Source: Paraburkholderia sp. CNPSo 3274 (GTDB lineage: Bacteria; Pseudomonadota; Gammaproteobacteria; Burkholderiales; Burkholderiaceae). Taken from it: a stretch of DNA of 64,000 bases. Below are positions 53,624 to 61,666 of the stretch, piece by piece (positions within the stretch are counted from its first letter, which is position 1; the number at the start of each line of letters is the position of its first letter). The position numbers were made by a program, and so were the translations under genes. The stretch lies in assembly GCF_024206475.1 (NCBI RefSeq), contig NZ_JAMBPR010000002.1, forward strand, positions 124,001 to 188,000, in the 5' to 3' direction. The notes below the pieces were generated by a model, which worked only from the letters and a program-made list of their open reading frames with translations, was not told where the DNA came from and searched no databases.

Positions 53624-56188
53624 ATGGCAGAAAATACGCCCCCGCTTCCGTTTCCCCCGCAGCAGTTCTCGCTCGACGTGATGCTCGAGAAGTACGCCAA
53701 AGGCGACGAGCAAACCGCCGACGACATCTACCGCCGCGTCGCGCGCGGCGTCGCGCAGGTCGAGCCGCCCGCGCTGCGCGCCGAGGTCGAGGCGCGCTTC
53801 GTGGACAACCTGCGCAACGGCGCGCTTGGCGCGGGACGGATCATGAGCGCGGCGGGCGCCGGCATCGAAGCCACGTTGATCAACTGCTTCGTGCAGCCGG
53901 TGGGCGACAGCATCCAGGGCGTGGACGGCGAAGGCCGCCCCGGCATCTACGTCGCGCTGCTGCAGGCCGCCGAAACCATGCGGCGCGGCGGCGGCGTGGG
54001 CTACAACTTCTCGGCGATCCGGCCGCGCGGCGCGCACGTCAAGTCGACGGGATCGAGCGCATCGGGCCCGTGCAGCTATATCGACGTGTTCGACGCCTCG
54101 TGCCGCACCGTGGAAAGCGCGGGCGCGCGGCGCGGCGCGCAGATGGCCGTGCTCGACTGCGATCACCCCGACCTGCCCGAATTCATCGAGGCCAAGCATT
54201 CGAAGGGGCGCTGGAACAACTTCAACGTCTCGGTCGCAGTGACCGACGACTTCATGCGCGCCGTGGAAAACGACGCAGCCTGGCAGCTCGTGCATCGCGC
54301 CGAGCCCTCACCCGCGCTGCGCGCCTCGGGCGACCTGCAGCGCCGCGACGACGGTCTGTGGGTCTACGCCGAGATGCGCGCCCGCGCGCTGTGGGATGCG
54401 ATCATGCGCTCGACCTACGACGTGGCCGAGCCGGGCGTGGTGTTCATCTCGCGCATGAACGAGGACAACAATCTGCGCGCGCTCGAGTCCATCCGCGCGA
54501 CCAACCCGTGCGGCGAGCAGCCGCTGCCCGCCTACGGTTGCTGCAACCTCGGACCGCTCGACCTCACCCGCTTCGTGATCGAACCGTTCGCGCAATTGCG
54601 CGGCGGCAAGGCAAGTTTCGACTGGAATCAACTCGCCGAACGCACGGGCACCCAGGTACGCTTTCTGGACGACGTGCTCGACGCCACGCTCTGGCCCCTG
54701 CCAGAGCAGCAGGCGGAGGCGGCGGCCAAGCGGCGTATCGGCGTGGGCTTCACGGGACTCGGCGACACGCTCGTGATGCTCGGCATCCGCTACAACTCGC
54801 CCGAAGGCTGCGAATTCGGCGCGCTCGTGGGACGCACGATGCGCGACGCCGCCTATCGCGCCTCCGTCGAGCTTGCGCGCGAGCGCGGCGCGTTTGCGCT
54901 TTTCGACGCGAAGACGTACCTCGAAGAAGGCACCTTCGCCTCGCGCCTGCCCGACGACCTCAAGGCCGAGATCCGCGCGCACGGCATCCGCAACAGCCAT
55001 CTGCTTTCCATCGCGCCCACGGGCACGGTGAGCCTCGCGTTCGCCGACAATGTCTCGAACGGCATCGAGCCCGCGTTCTCGTGGACCTACCAGCGCACAC
55101 GCCGCATGGCCGACGGCAGCCGCGAAACGTTTAACGTCGAAGACCATGCGTGGCGCGTGTACCGCGAACTGGGCGGCGACGCGAGCGCACTGCCCGCGTA
55201 TTTCGTGAGCGCGCTCGAAATGAGCGCACAGGAACACGTGGCGATGATGGCGGCCGTGCAGCCGTACGTCGACACGTCGATCTCGAAGACCGTCAACGTG
55301 CCCGCCGACTATCCGTTCGAAGACTTCGAAAACCTCTATCTCGACGCATGGCGGCGCGGCCTCAAGGGCCTCGCGACCTACCGCCCGAACGAGACGCTCG
55401 GCGCGGTGCTGCAAACGCTGCCCCCCGAAACCGCGGCAAGCGCCGACGACGCGCTCGGCGACGCGCTCGGCGACGCCGTGCTCGACCCGCTGCGCGTGGC
55501 GATCGACCATCGTCCCAAGGGCGAGTTGCCTGCGGTGATCGAGAAGATCGAGTACATCACGCAGACGGGCAAGGTCTCGCTCTACGTAGCGGTGTCGTTT
55601 CTCGAAGTGACGGGCCACGTGGGCGGCGAAGCCGTGACGATCGAGCGGCCTATCGAGTTCTTTATCCCCGTGGGCCAGCGCGACGAGCAGCAGCAATGGA
55701 TTACGGCGACCATGCGGTCGCTCTCACTCGCGGCGCGAGGCGGGTTTGTCGCACGCAATCTGCAGGATTTGCGCAAGGTGTCGTGGGATCGCGGCCAGGT
55801 GCGCTATGGCGAAACGCAGCGTCTGGACGGCCGGCGCATTCCGCTGTGGCACGACTCCGAGGTCGCGGCCATCGCCTACGCGATCCAGCAGATCCTGCAT
55901 CGGCGCGGCTTTCTCGACGCCGAGGGGCGGCAAGTGCCGTCACGGCTGCTCGCGCAGCGGCGTGACGGTGCGTTGCCCGCGCAATTCACAGGCAACGCAC
56001 GGGCCGGCGCGCAGCATCCCGGCGACCAGGTGCTGGACGGCGACAACGCGCTGCCCGCCGATACCCAGCACGCGTTTGCCCACGCGATGCTCGGCCGCAA
56101 GTGCGGGTCGTGCGGGGCGAATGCGGTGATCCGCAAAGACGGGTGCGACTTCTGCACGGCTTGCGGAGAGATTGGGACTTGCGGTTGA
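53624..56188 (+). CDS. nrdJ: Adenosylcobalamin-dependent (class II) ribonucleotide reductase NrdJ
   Basis: NrdJ reduces ribonucleotides using AdoCbl as radical source, with no need for oxygen. The 854-aa protein has INCFVQPVGDSI (first redox Cys), RRGGGVGYNFSAIRP, NPCGEQPLPAYGCCNLG with catalytic Cys, Glu and Asn, SIAPTGTVSLAF, and SKTVNVPADYP. The C-terminus is Cys-rich: CGSCGANAVIRKDGCDFCTAC then CG, a zinc-ribbon-like tail. ATG 53624 (MAENTPPLPFPPQQFSLDVM) is used; the upstream open frame is not family-like. The enzyme ties directly to the B12 biosynthesis genes in this window. No riboswitch precedes it. Confidence 0.93.
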   Translation: MAENTPPLPFPPQQFSLDVMLEKYAKGDEQTADDIYRRVARGVAQVEPPALRAEVEARFVDNLRNGALGAGRIMSAAGAGIEATLINCFVQPVGDSIQGVDGEGRPGIYVALLQAAETMRRGGGVGYNFSAIRPRGAHVKSTGSSASGPCSYIDVFDASCRTVESAGARRGAQMAVLDCDHPDLPEFIEAKHSKGRWNNFNVSVAVTDDFMRAVENDAAWQLVHRAEPSPALRASGDLQRRDDGLWVYAEMRARALWDAIMRSTYDVAEPGVVFISRMNEDNNLRALESIRATNPCGEQPLPAYGCCNLGPLDLTRFVIEPFAQLRGGKASFDWNQLAERTGTQVRFLDDVLDATLWPLPEQQAEAAAKRRIGVGFTGLGDTLVMLGIRYNSPEGCEFGALVGRTMRDAAYRASVELARERGAFALFDAKTYLEEGTFASRLPDDLKAEIRAHGIRNSHLLSIAPTGTVSLAFADNVSNGIEPAFSWTYQRTRRMADGSRETFNVEDHAWRVYRELGGDASALPAYFVSALEMSAQEHVAMMAAVQPYVDTSISKTVNVPADYPFEDFENLYLDAWRRGLKGLATYRPNETLGAVLQTLPPETAASADDALGDALGDAVLDPLRVAIDHRPKGELPAVIEKIEYITQTGKVSLYVAVSFLEVTGHVGGEAVTIERPIEFFIPVGQRDEQQQWITATMRSLSLAARGGFVARNLQDLRKVSWDRGQVRYGETQRLDGRRIPLWHDSEVAAIAYAIQQILHRRGFLDAEGRQVPSRLLAQRRDGALPAQFTGNARAGAQHPGDQVLDGDNALPADTQHAFAHAMLGRKCGSCGANAVIRKDGCDFCTACGEIGTCG

Positions 56189-56198
56189 GGTCCGGCGC

Positions 56199-57110
56199 TC
56201 AAGTCCGGGGCGGCGTGGCGTCCGCCCTGTATTCCTTTCGTCCCCCAAGGTAGCCCGCAAACCCCTGAGCCAGGGCATTCGCCTCACCACTGCGCACGAG
56301 CCTTAGCACCTGCGATTCATAAGGATTGCTAGCCAATGGGCGGAATACCACGCGCCCGCCGCCCGTAGCCCCGAGCGCGGCGGGTATGAGCGCGACGCCC
56401 ATGCCGAACTCCACCATCGTGACGACGGTTTGCCAGAGCCGCGCTTCGTGGCGAATCTGCGGGCTGAATCCGGCCTCCACGCAAGTCGCGATGATCTGGT
56501 CGTGATAATGCGGCGACACCGAGCGCGGGAACAGGATGAACGGTTCGCGCGCGAGCGTGCCAAGTTCGATGCGACGCCTGCGCGCAAGCTTATGCCCTTC
56601 TGGCAGACAGCAAAGAAACGGCTCGGAAAACAGCACCTCCGAGTGCACCTCGGCCGGAAAGCGCCCCCAATGCGCGAAGCCGAGATCGATCTGCAAGCGC
56701 TGCAGCGCCTGCACCTGCTCGGCCGTGTTCATCTCGCGCAGCACCACTTCCACGGCGGGATGATCGGCCTCGAAACGCCGCACCGCCTCCGGCAGCCCGC
56801 GATAGAGCATCGAATTGACGAAGCCGATGCGCAGCCGCCCCGCCAGCCCGTGCGCGGAGCGCGCCGTGATGCGCCGCACTTCGTCGGCCTGCTCCAGCAG
56901 CCGCCGCGCCTCTTCGAGCAGCACGTTGCCCGCGTTGGTCAGCGCGACGGCCTTGTTGGTGCGTTCGAGGAGTTGCACGCCTAGCTGCTCCTCGAACTTG
57001 CGGATGTCGAAGCTCAGCGCCGGCTGCGAAATGAAGAGCCGGCGCGCCGCGCGGCCGAAGTGCAATTCTTCGGCTACGGCCACGAAATAGCGTAGTTGCT
57101 TGAGTTCCAT
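56199..57110 (-). CDS. LysR-family regulator of the adjacent acyl-CoA operon
   Basis: The 303-aa protein has the N-terminal HTH (LKQLRYFVAVAEELHFGRAARRLFISQPALSFDIRKFEEQLGVQLLER) and a substrate-binding domain (LRIGFVNSMLYRGLPEAVRRFEADHPAVEV; FSEPFLCCLPEGHKLA; MVEFGMGVALIPAAL). It is similar to BenM/CatR-type and HcaR-type LysR proteins. It is divergent from an acyl-CoA dehydrogenase/CoA-transferase/MFS operon with a LysR-type box in between, so it most likely controls that operon. GGGAG precedes the ATG. Confidence 0.9.
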   Translation of the reverse strand: MELKQLRYFVAVAEELHFGRAARRLFISQPALSFDIRKFEEQLGVQLLERTNKAVALTNAGNVLLEEARRLLEQADEVRRITARSAHGLAGRLRIGFVNSMLYRGLPEAVRRFEADHPAVEVVLREMNTAEQVQALQRLQIDLGFAHWGRFPAEVHSEVLFSEPFLCCLPEGHKLARRRRIELGTLAREPFILFPRSVSPHYHDQIIATCVEAGFSPQIRHEARLWQTVVTMVEFGMGVALIPAALGATGGGRVVFRPLASNPYESQVLRLVRSGEANALAQGFAGYLGGRKEYRADATPPRT

Positions 57111-57133
57111 GGCGGGCTCCCTGGCCGTTTTAT

Positions 57134-57152
57134 CGATAGATGGTGCTTATCG
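57134..57152. promoter_or_regulatory. Candidate LysR-type operator
   Basis: CGATA (57134-57138) and TATCG (57148-57152) form an inverted repeat with a 9-nt spacer; within it TAGATGGTGCTTA fits the T-N11-A rule. It lies 24 nt from the lysR ATG and 90 nt from the acyl-CoA dehydrogenase ATG. A further TTATCG occurs near 57180. Confidence 0.6.
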
Positions 57153-57241
57153 TACATGACATCGGTTGTATTGGACCGTTATCGAAGCCGCGCCTAAGCT
57201 ACGCCGAATCGCAGAGCAAAACAGCACGGAGACAGCGCACG

Positions 57242-59044
57242 ATGAGCGATCGCCCCACCTTCGCCACCCAGGCCGCACCGGCGAACCCCGCCCCCGCGTC
57301 CAGCGGCTCGGCCAACATTCCCGATAGCCGCGGCATCAACTTCTACACGAGCGACCCCGGCTTCGCGCCCCTTTTGCGCAGCTATCTCGGCGATGCCGCA
57401 TTCGGCATGATCGAAACGCGCCTCGTCGCGCTCGGCCAGCGCGCCTCCGACGAACTCGACGCGCTCGCACTAGTCGCCGACAAGCACCCGCCCACGCTAG
57501 AACAGCGCACGCGCAGCGGCGAAGCGATCCAGCGCATCGACAAGCATCCCGACTATGTGGCGCTCGAACGCGTCGCCTACGCGGAGCTTGGCCTCGCGGC
57601 CATGAGCCATCGCGAGAACGCGCCCGCGCCGCTCGTCAAATACGCGTTCACCTATTTGTTCGTGCAGGCCGAATTCGGCCTGTGCTGCCCGGTGAGCATG
57701 ACCGACTCGCTCACGCGCACGCTGCGCCGCTTCGGCTCGCCCGAACTCGTTGCGCGCTATTTGCCGATGCTCGCCTCGCAGGACTTCGACACGCTCTACC
57801 AGGGCGCGATGTTCATGACCGAGCAGGCAGCGGGCTCGGACGTGGCACGTATCGCCACACGCGCCACGCGTGAGCGCGACGCAAATGGCGAGGACGTGTG
57901 GCGTCTTCACGGCGACAAATGGTTCTGTTCGAACGCCGACGCCGATCTCGCGATGGTGCTTGCGCGCCCCGACGCAGCGCCGCCCGGCATCAAGGGCCTC
58001 GCGCTTTTCCTGCTGCCAAAGACGCTCCCCGACGGCACGCGCAACGCCTATCGCATCGTGCGCCTGAAGGACAAGCTAGGCAGCCGCTCGATGGCGAGCG
58101 GCGAGATCGTGCTGGAAGGCGCGCAGGCGTATTTGATCGGCGAGGTGGGCCGCGGCTTTCATCAGATGGCGGACATGATCAACATGTCGCGGCTGTCGAA
58201 CGGCGTGCGCGCGGCGGGCCTCATGCGCCGCGCCGTGACCGAGGCGCTGCATGTGGCGCGCAACCGCGAGGCGTTCGGCCGCAAGCTCATCGAAATGCCG
58301 CTTATGCAGCGTCAATTGCTCAAGATGATGCTGGCCGCCGAACAGGCGCGCTCGATGTTCATGCGCATCGCCACACTGCTCGCGCGCGCCGATACCGGCG
58401 ACGAACTCGCGGCGAAGTGCGTGCGCATTCTCACTCCGCTCATCAAGTTCCGCGCCTGCCGCGACGCGCGCCGCGTCACCGGCGACGCCATGGAAGTGCG
58501 CGGCGGCGTGGGCTATATCGAGGAGTGGAGCGACCCGCGCCTCGTGCGCGACGCGCATCTCGGCTCGATCTGGGAAGGCACGAGCAATATCGTCGCGCTC
58601 GACGTCGCACGTGCGGCGAAGCGCGAAGGCGCGCTCGAAGCGCTGACGCAGCACGTGCATGCGGAGCTTGCGCAAAGCGGTCTGCCTGAAACAAGTGCAG
58701 CGCTCCTGCGCGACGTGTTCGATCGCGCAGGAGCAGCGCTCGTGAGCGTGGCCGAATGCGGCCGCGACGAATCGGTGCGCCAGGCCGCGAGCGCGCTCTA
58801 TCACGCCACGACGGCGGCCCTTTTGGCCTGCGAAGCCGCGCAGATTTCTCACGACGCCCCTGATTACCGGCGCCTCGCATTCGCGCATCTGCTCGTGCGC
58901 CACAAGCTGCTGCCGCGCGACCCGCTCGCGCTCGACGAACGCGACGTCAACGCCGCAACGCTGCGCGCGCTCGTCGACGAACGAGCGCTGACGCTCGACC
59001 AAGCCATGCAGCTGGTTCCAGCACACCGAGGCGACGCGCGATGA
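57242..59044 (+). CDS. Acyl-CoA dehydrogenase, AidB-like
   Basis: The 600-aa flavoprotein is larger than ordinary acyl-CoA dehydrogenases. The N-terminal part (GINFYTSDPGFAPLLRSYLG) resembles AidB. FAD/substrate motifs include YQGAMFMTEQAAGSDVARIATRA, DKWFCSNADADLAMVLAR, RNREAFGRKLIEMPLMQRQLLKMML, GGVGYIEEW and LGSIWEGTSNIVALDVAR. Its catalytic base and substrate cannot be assigned. Next to a CaiB-type transferase and a metabolite:H+ symporter it probably oxidises the CoA ester of an imported acid. GGAG precedes ATG 57242. Its last 4 nt overlap the next gene. Confidence 0.88.
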   Translation: MSDRPTFATQAAPANPAPASSGSANIPDSRGINFYTSDPGFAPLLRSYLGDAAFGMIETRLVALGQRASDELDALALVADKHPPTLEQRTRSGEAIQRIDKHPDYVALERVAYAELGLAAMSHRENAPAPLVKYAFTYLFVQAEFGLCCPVSMTDSLTRTLRRFGSPELVARYLPMLASQDFDTLYQGAMFMTEQAAGSDVARIATRATRERDANGEDVWRLHGDKWFCSNADADLAMVLARPDAAPPGIKGLALFLLPKTLPDGTRNAYRIVRLKDKLGSRSMASGEIVLEGAQAYLIGEVGRGFHQMADMINMSRLSNGVRAAGLMRRAVTEALHVARNREAFGRKLIEMPLMQRQLLKMMLAAEQARSMFMRIATLLARADTGDELAAKCVRILTPLIKFRACRDARRVTGDAMEVRGGVGYIEEWSDPRLVRDAHLGSIWEGTSNIVALDVARAAKREGALEALTQHVHAELAQSGLPETSAALLRDVFDRAGAALVSVAECGRDESVRQAASALYHATTAALLACEAAQISHDAPDYRRLAFAHLLVRHKLLPRDPLALDERDVNAATLRALVDERALTLDQAMQLVPAHRGDAR

Positions 59045-60273
59045 ACACAACAATGGAATCCGAAGCAAACAGGGTGAACGGCGCGCTGCATGGGCTGCGC
59101 GTGATCGATCTGAGCCGCGTACTGGGCGGTCCGTACTGCACCCAGGCGCTCGCCGACCACGGTGCCGAAGTCATCAAGCTCGAACCGCCCGACGGCGACG
59201 AAACGCGCGGCTGGGGCCCGCCCTTCGTCGGCGATACGGCGTCGTACTATGTCGGCGTGAACCGCAACAAGCAGGGCATAGCCGTCGATCTCTCGCGCGA
59301 GGAAGGTCGCGCGATTCTCTGGCAGTTGCTCGAAGGCGCGGACGTGCTGGTCGAAAATTTCAAGCCGGGCACGCTCGCGCGCTGGGGCATGGAGTACGAG
59401 CGCGATCTGCGTCCACGTTTTCCTCACCTGATTCACTGCGCGATTTCGGGCTTCGGCCCGGACGGCCCGCTCGGCGGCCTGCCCGGCTACGACGCCGCGA
59501 TTCAGGCGATGGCGGGGCTGATGAGCGTGAACGGCGAGCACGATGGCCCCGCGCTACGCATCGGCCTGCCGATCGTGGACATGGTCACGGGTCTGAACGC
59601 GCTCGCCGGCATTCTGCTTGCACTGGCCGAGCGTGAAAAGAGTGGCCTCGGGCAGTCGGTGGATATCGCGCTTTACGATTGCGGCGTGTCGCTCTTGCAT
59701 CCGCATTTGCCGAACTATTTCGGCAATGGCCGCACGCCGCAGCGCAGCGGCAACGCGCATCCGAACATCGCGCCGTACGACAGCTACGCGACGGGCAGCG
59801 CACCCATCTTCCTGGCGGTGGGCAACGACCGTCAGTTCGCGAAGCTCTGCGCGCACCTGGGCGTGCCCGACCTCGCCGACGACTCGCGTTTCGCCGATAA
59901 CCGCAGCCGCTGTGCGCATCGACCGGAACTCAAGGCCGCGCTCGAAGCGCGGCTTGCGGCGCACGACTGCGAGCCACTCGCGCGCGACCTGATCCGGGCC
60001 GGCGTGCCGTGCGGCCCCGTGCAGACCGTCGACGCCGTGGCCGCGCATCCGCACACGCAGCACCGCCGAATGATCGTCGAGATGGATGGCTATCGCGGCA
60101 CGGGCGCGCCCGTGAAGCTCTCGCGCACACCGCCGACCTATCGCACGCGCCCGCCCGAGCTCGGCGCCGACACGCGCGCCGTGATGGACGCGCTCGGCAT
60201 CGACGCCGATACGCAGCAACGGCTCTTCGAAGCCGGCATTGTCAAGGAACCCGAAACGACGGTAAGCGCTTAG
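59041..60273 (+). CDS. CaiB/BaiF family (class III) CoA-transferase
   Basis: The 410-aa protein has the family N-terminus GLRVIDLSRVLGGPYCTQALADHGAEVIKLEPPDGDETRGWGPP, NRNKQGIAVDLSREEGRAIL, ADVLVENFKPGTLARWGM with the catalytic Asp region nearby, and GFGPDGPLGGLPGYDAAIQAMAGLMSVNGE. It moves CoA between carboxylic acids; donor and acceptor are unknown. ATG 59041 overlaps the preceding stop (ATGA), so dehydrogenase and transferase are coupled. Confidence 0.92.
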   Translation: MNTTMESEANRVNGALHGLRVIDLSRVLGGPYCTQALADHGAEVIKLEPPDGDETRGWGPPFVGDTASYYVGVNRNKQGIAVDLSREEGRAILWQLLEGADVLVENFKPGTLARWGMEYERDLRPRFPHLIHCAISGFGPDGPLGGLPGYDAAIQAMAGLMSVNGEHDGPALRIGLPIVDMVTGLNALAGILLALAEREKSGLGQSVDIALYDCGVSLLHPHLPNYFGNGRTPQRSGNAHPNIAPYDSYATGSAPIFLAVGNDRQFAKLCAHLGVPDLADDSRFADNRSRCAHRPELKAALEARLAAHDCEPLARDLIRAGVPCGPVQTVDAVAAHPHTQHRRMIVEMDGYRGTGAPVKLSRTPPTYRTRPPELGADTRAVMDALGIDADTQQRLFEAGIVKEPETTVSA

Positions 60274-60340
60274 CGTTCCATCCAGCCCCAACGGAATACA
60301 GACCGGCTCAAGCCGGCTCACCCCGATCAAGGAGACATGC

Positions 60341-61657
60341 ATGACCCGCCCCGGCAACACCACTGCGCGCCAGCCCGCCCGCGCTGCGCTCGCCGCCTTC
60401 GTCGGCACCACCATCGCGTGGTACGACTTTTATATCTACGCCACCGCTTCGGCGCTCATCTTCGGCAAGCTGTTTTTCCCCTCCCACGAGCCGTCCTACA
60501 GCACGCTCGCCTCGTTCGGCACCTTCGCCGTGGGCTTTTTCGCGCGTCCCTTCGGCGCGCTCGTGTTCGGGCACCTGGGCGACCGTATCGGCCGCAAGAA
60601 GGCGCTCGTCGCGACGCTGTCGATCATGGGCGTCGGCACCGTGGGCATCGGCTTCCTGCCGACCTATGCGAGCGCCGGCGCGCTCGCCCCGGCGCTGCTC
60701 GTGCTGCTGCGCGTGGCGCAGGGTATTGCGATTGGCGGCGAATGGGGCGGCGCGGTGCTCATGGCGGGCGAGCATGCACCCAGGGAAAAGCGCACGTTTC
60801 TCGCCTCATTTGCGCAGTTCGGCAGCCCTGCGGGGTTGATTCTGGCGCTATTGGCGTTTCGCAGCGTCGCGCATCTCGACCGAGACGTGCTCTTTTCCTG
60901 GGGCTGGCGTTTGCCGTTCATCGCAAGCGCGGTGCTGCTCGTGGTGGGCCTGCTGATCCGCTCGGGCGTGGGCGAGTCGCCGGAATTCGAGGCGCTCAAG
61001 ACGCAGCGCCGTACCGCTGCGATGCCGATCGTCGAGGTGCTGCGCGATTCGTGGCGCGCCGTGCTGCTGTGCCTCGGCGCGAACGTGATCGGCGTGGCGG
61101 GCGCGTGGTTCGTCAACACTTTCATGCTCAACTACACGACACAAACGCTCGGGCTCGACCGCGCCCTGATTCTCGACTGCCTGTTCGTCGTCGCGTTCAT
61201 TCAGCTCTTTACGCAGCTCTTTTCCGGCTGGTTTGCGCAGCGCGTGGGCGCCGGGCGCTTTCTCGTACTGGCCGCCGCGCTGGCCATGATTTCGCCTTAC
61301 CCGATGTTCGTGCTCGTCTCCACCGGTCGGCCTGTCGCCATCGTGGTTGGCATTGCGATTGCGGTGATGTGCATGTGCAGCTCGTATGCGGTGATGGCGG
61401 GCTTCATGACGAATGCGTTCCCGGTGCGCGTGCGGTACTCGGCTATTTCGATCTCCTACCAATGTTGCGCGGCACTCGCGGGCGGCCTCACGCCGCTCGT
61501 CGGCACGCTGCTCGCGTATGACTATCCGGGTCAATGGTGGCCGCTGGCGCTGTTCTACAGCGCGCTTGCGGCCATTTCACTCGTGTGTATCGCGGTGCTG
61601 CAGCGCAAGCGGTCATCGGCCACGCAAAGCGATGTGGCGCTCGCGTTGCAGGATTAA
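60341..61657 (+). CDS. MFS metabolite:H+ symporter (MHS family)
   Basis: The 438-aa protein has 12 predicted helices and the MHS signatures: AAFVGTTIAWYDFYIYATASALIFGKLFFP at the N-terminus, GALVFGHLGDRIGRKKAL (helix 2-3 loop), and RVAQGIAIGGEWGGAVLMAGEHAP. Relatives import shikimate, ketoglutarate, proline/betaine or aromatic acids. AAGGAG precedes ATG 60341. As third gene of the LysR-controlled operon it is likely the uptake system for the acid that becomes the CoA ester. Confidence 0.92.
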   Translation: MTRPGNTTARQPARAALAAFVGTTIAWYDFYIYATASALIFGKLFFPSHEPSYSTLASFGTFAVGFFARPFGALVFGHLGDRIGRKKALVATLSIMGVGTVGIGFLPTYASAGALAPALLVLLRVAQGIAIGGEWGGAVLMAGEHAPREKRTFLASFAQFGSPAGLILALLAFRSVAHLDRDVLFSWGWRLPFIASAVLLVVGLLIRSGVGESPEFEALKTQRRTAAMPIVEVLRDSWRAVLLCLGANVIGVAGAWFVNTFMLNYTTQTLGLDRALILDCLFVVAFIQLFTQLFSGWFAQRVGAGRFLVLAAALAMISPYPMFVLVSTGRPVAIVVGIAIAVMCMCSSYAVMAGFMTNAFPVRVRYSAISISYQCCAALAGGLTPLVGTLLAYDYPGQWWPLALFYSALAAISLVCIAVLQRKRSSATQSDVALALQD

Positions 61658-61666
61658 CGCCCGCTC

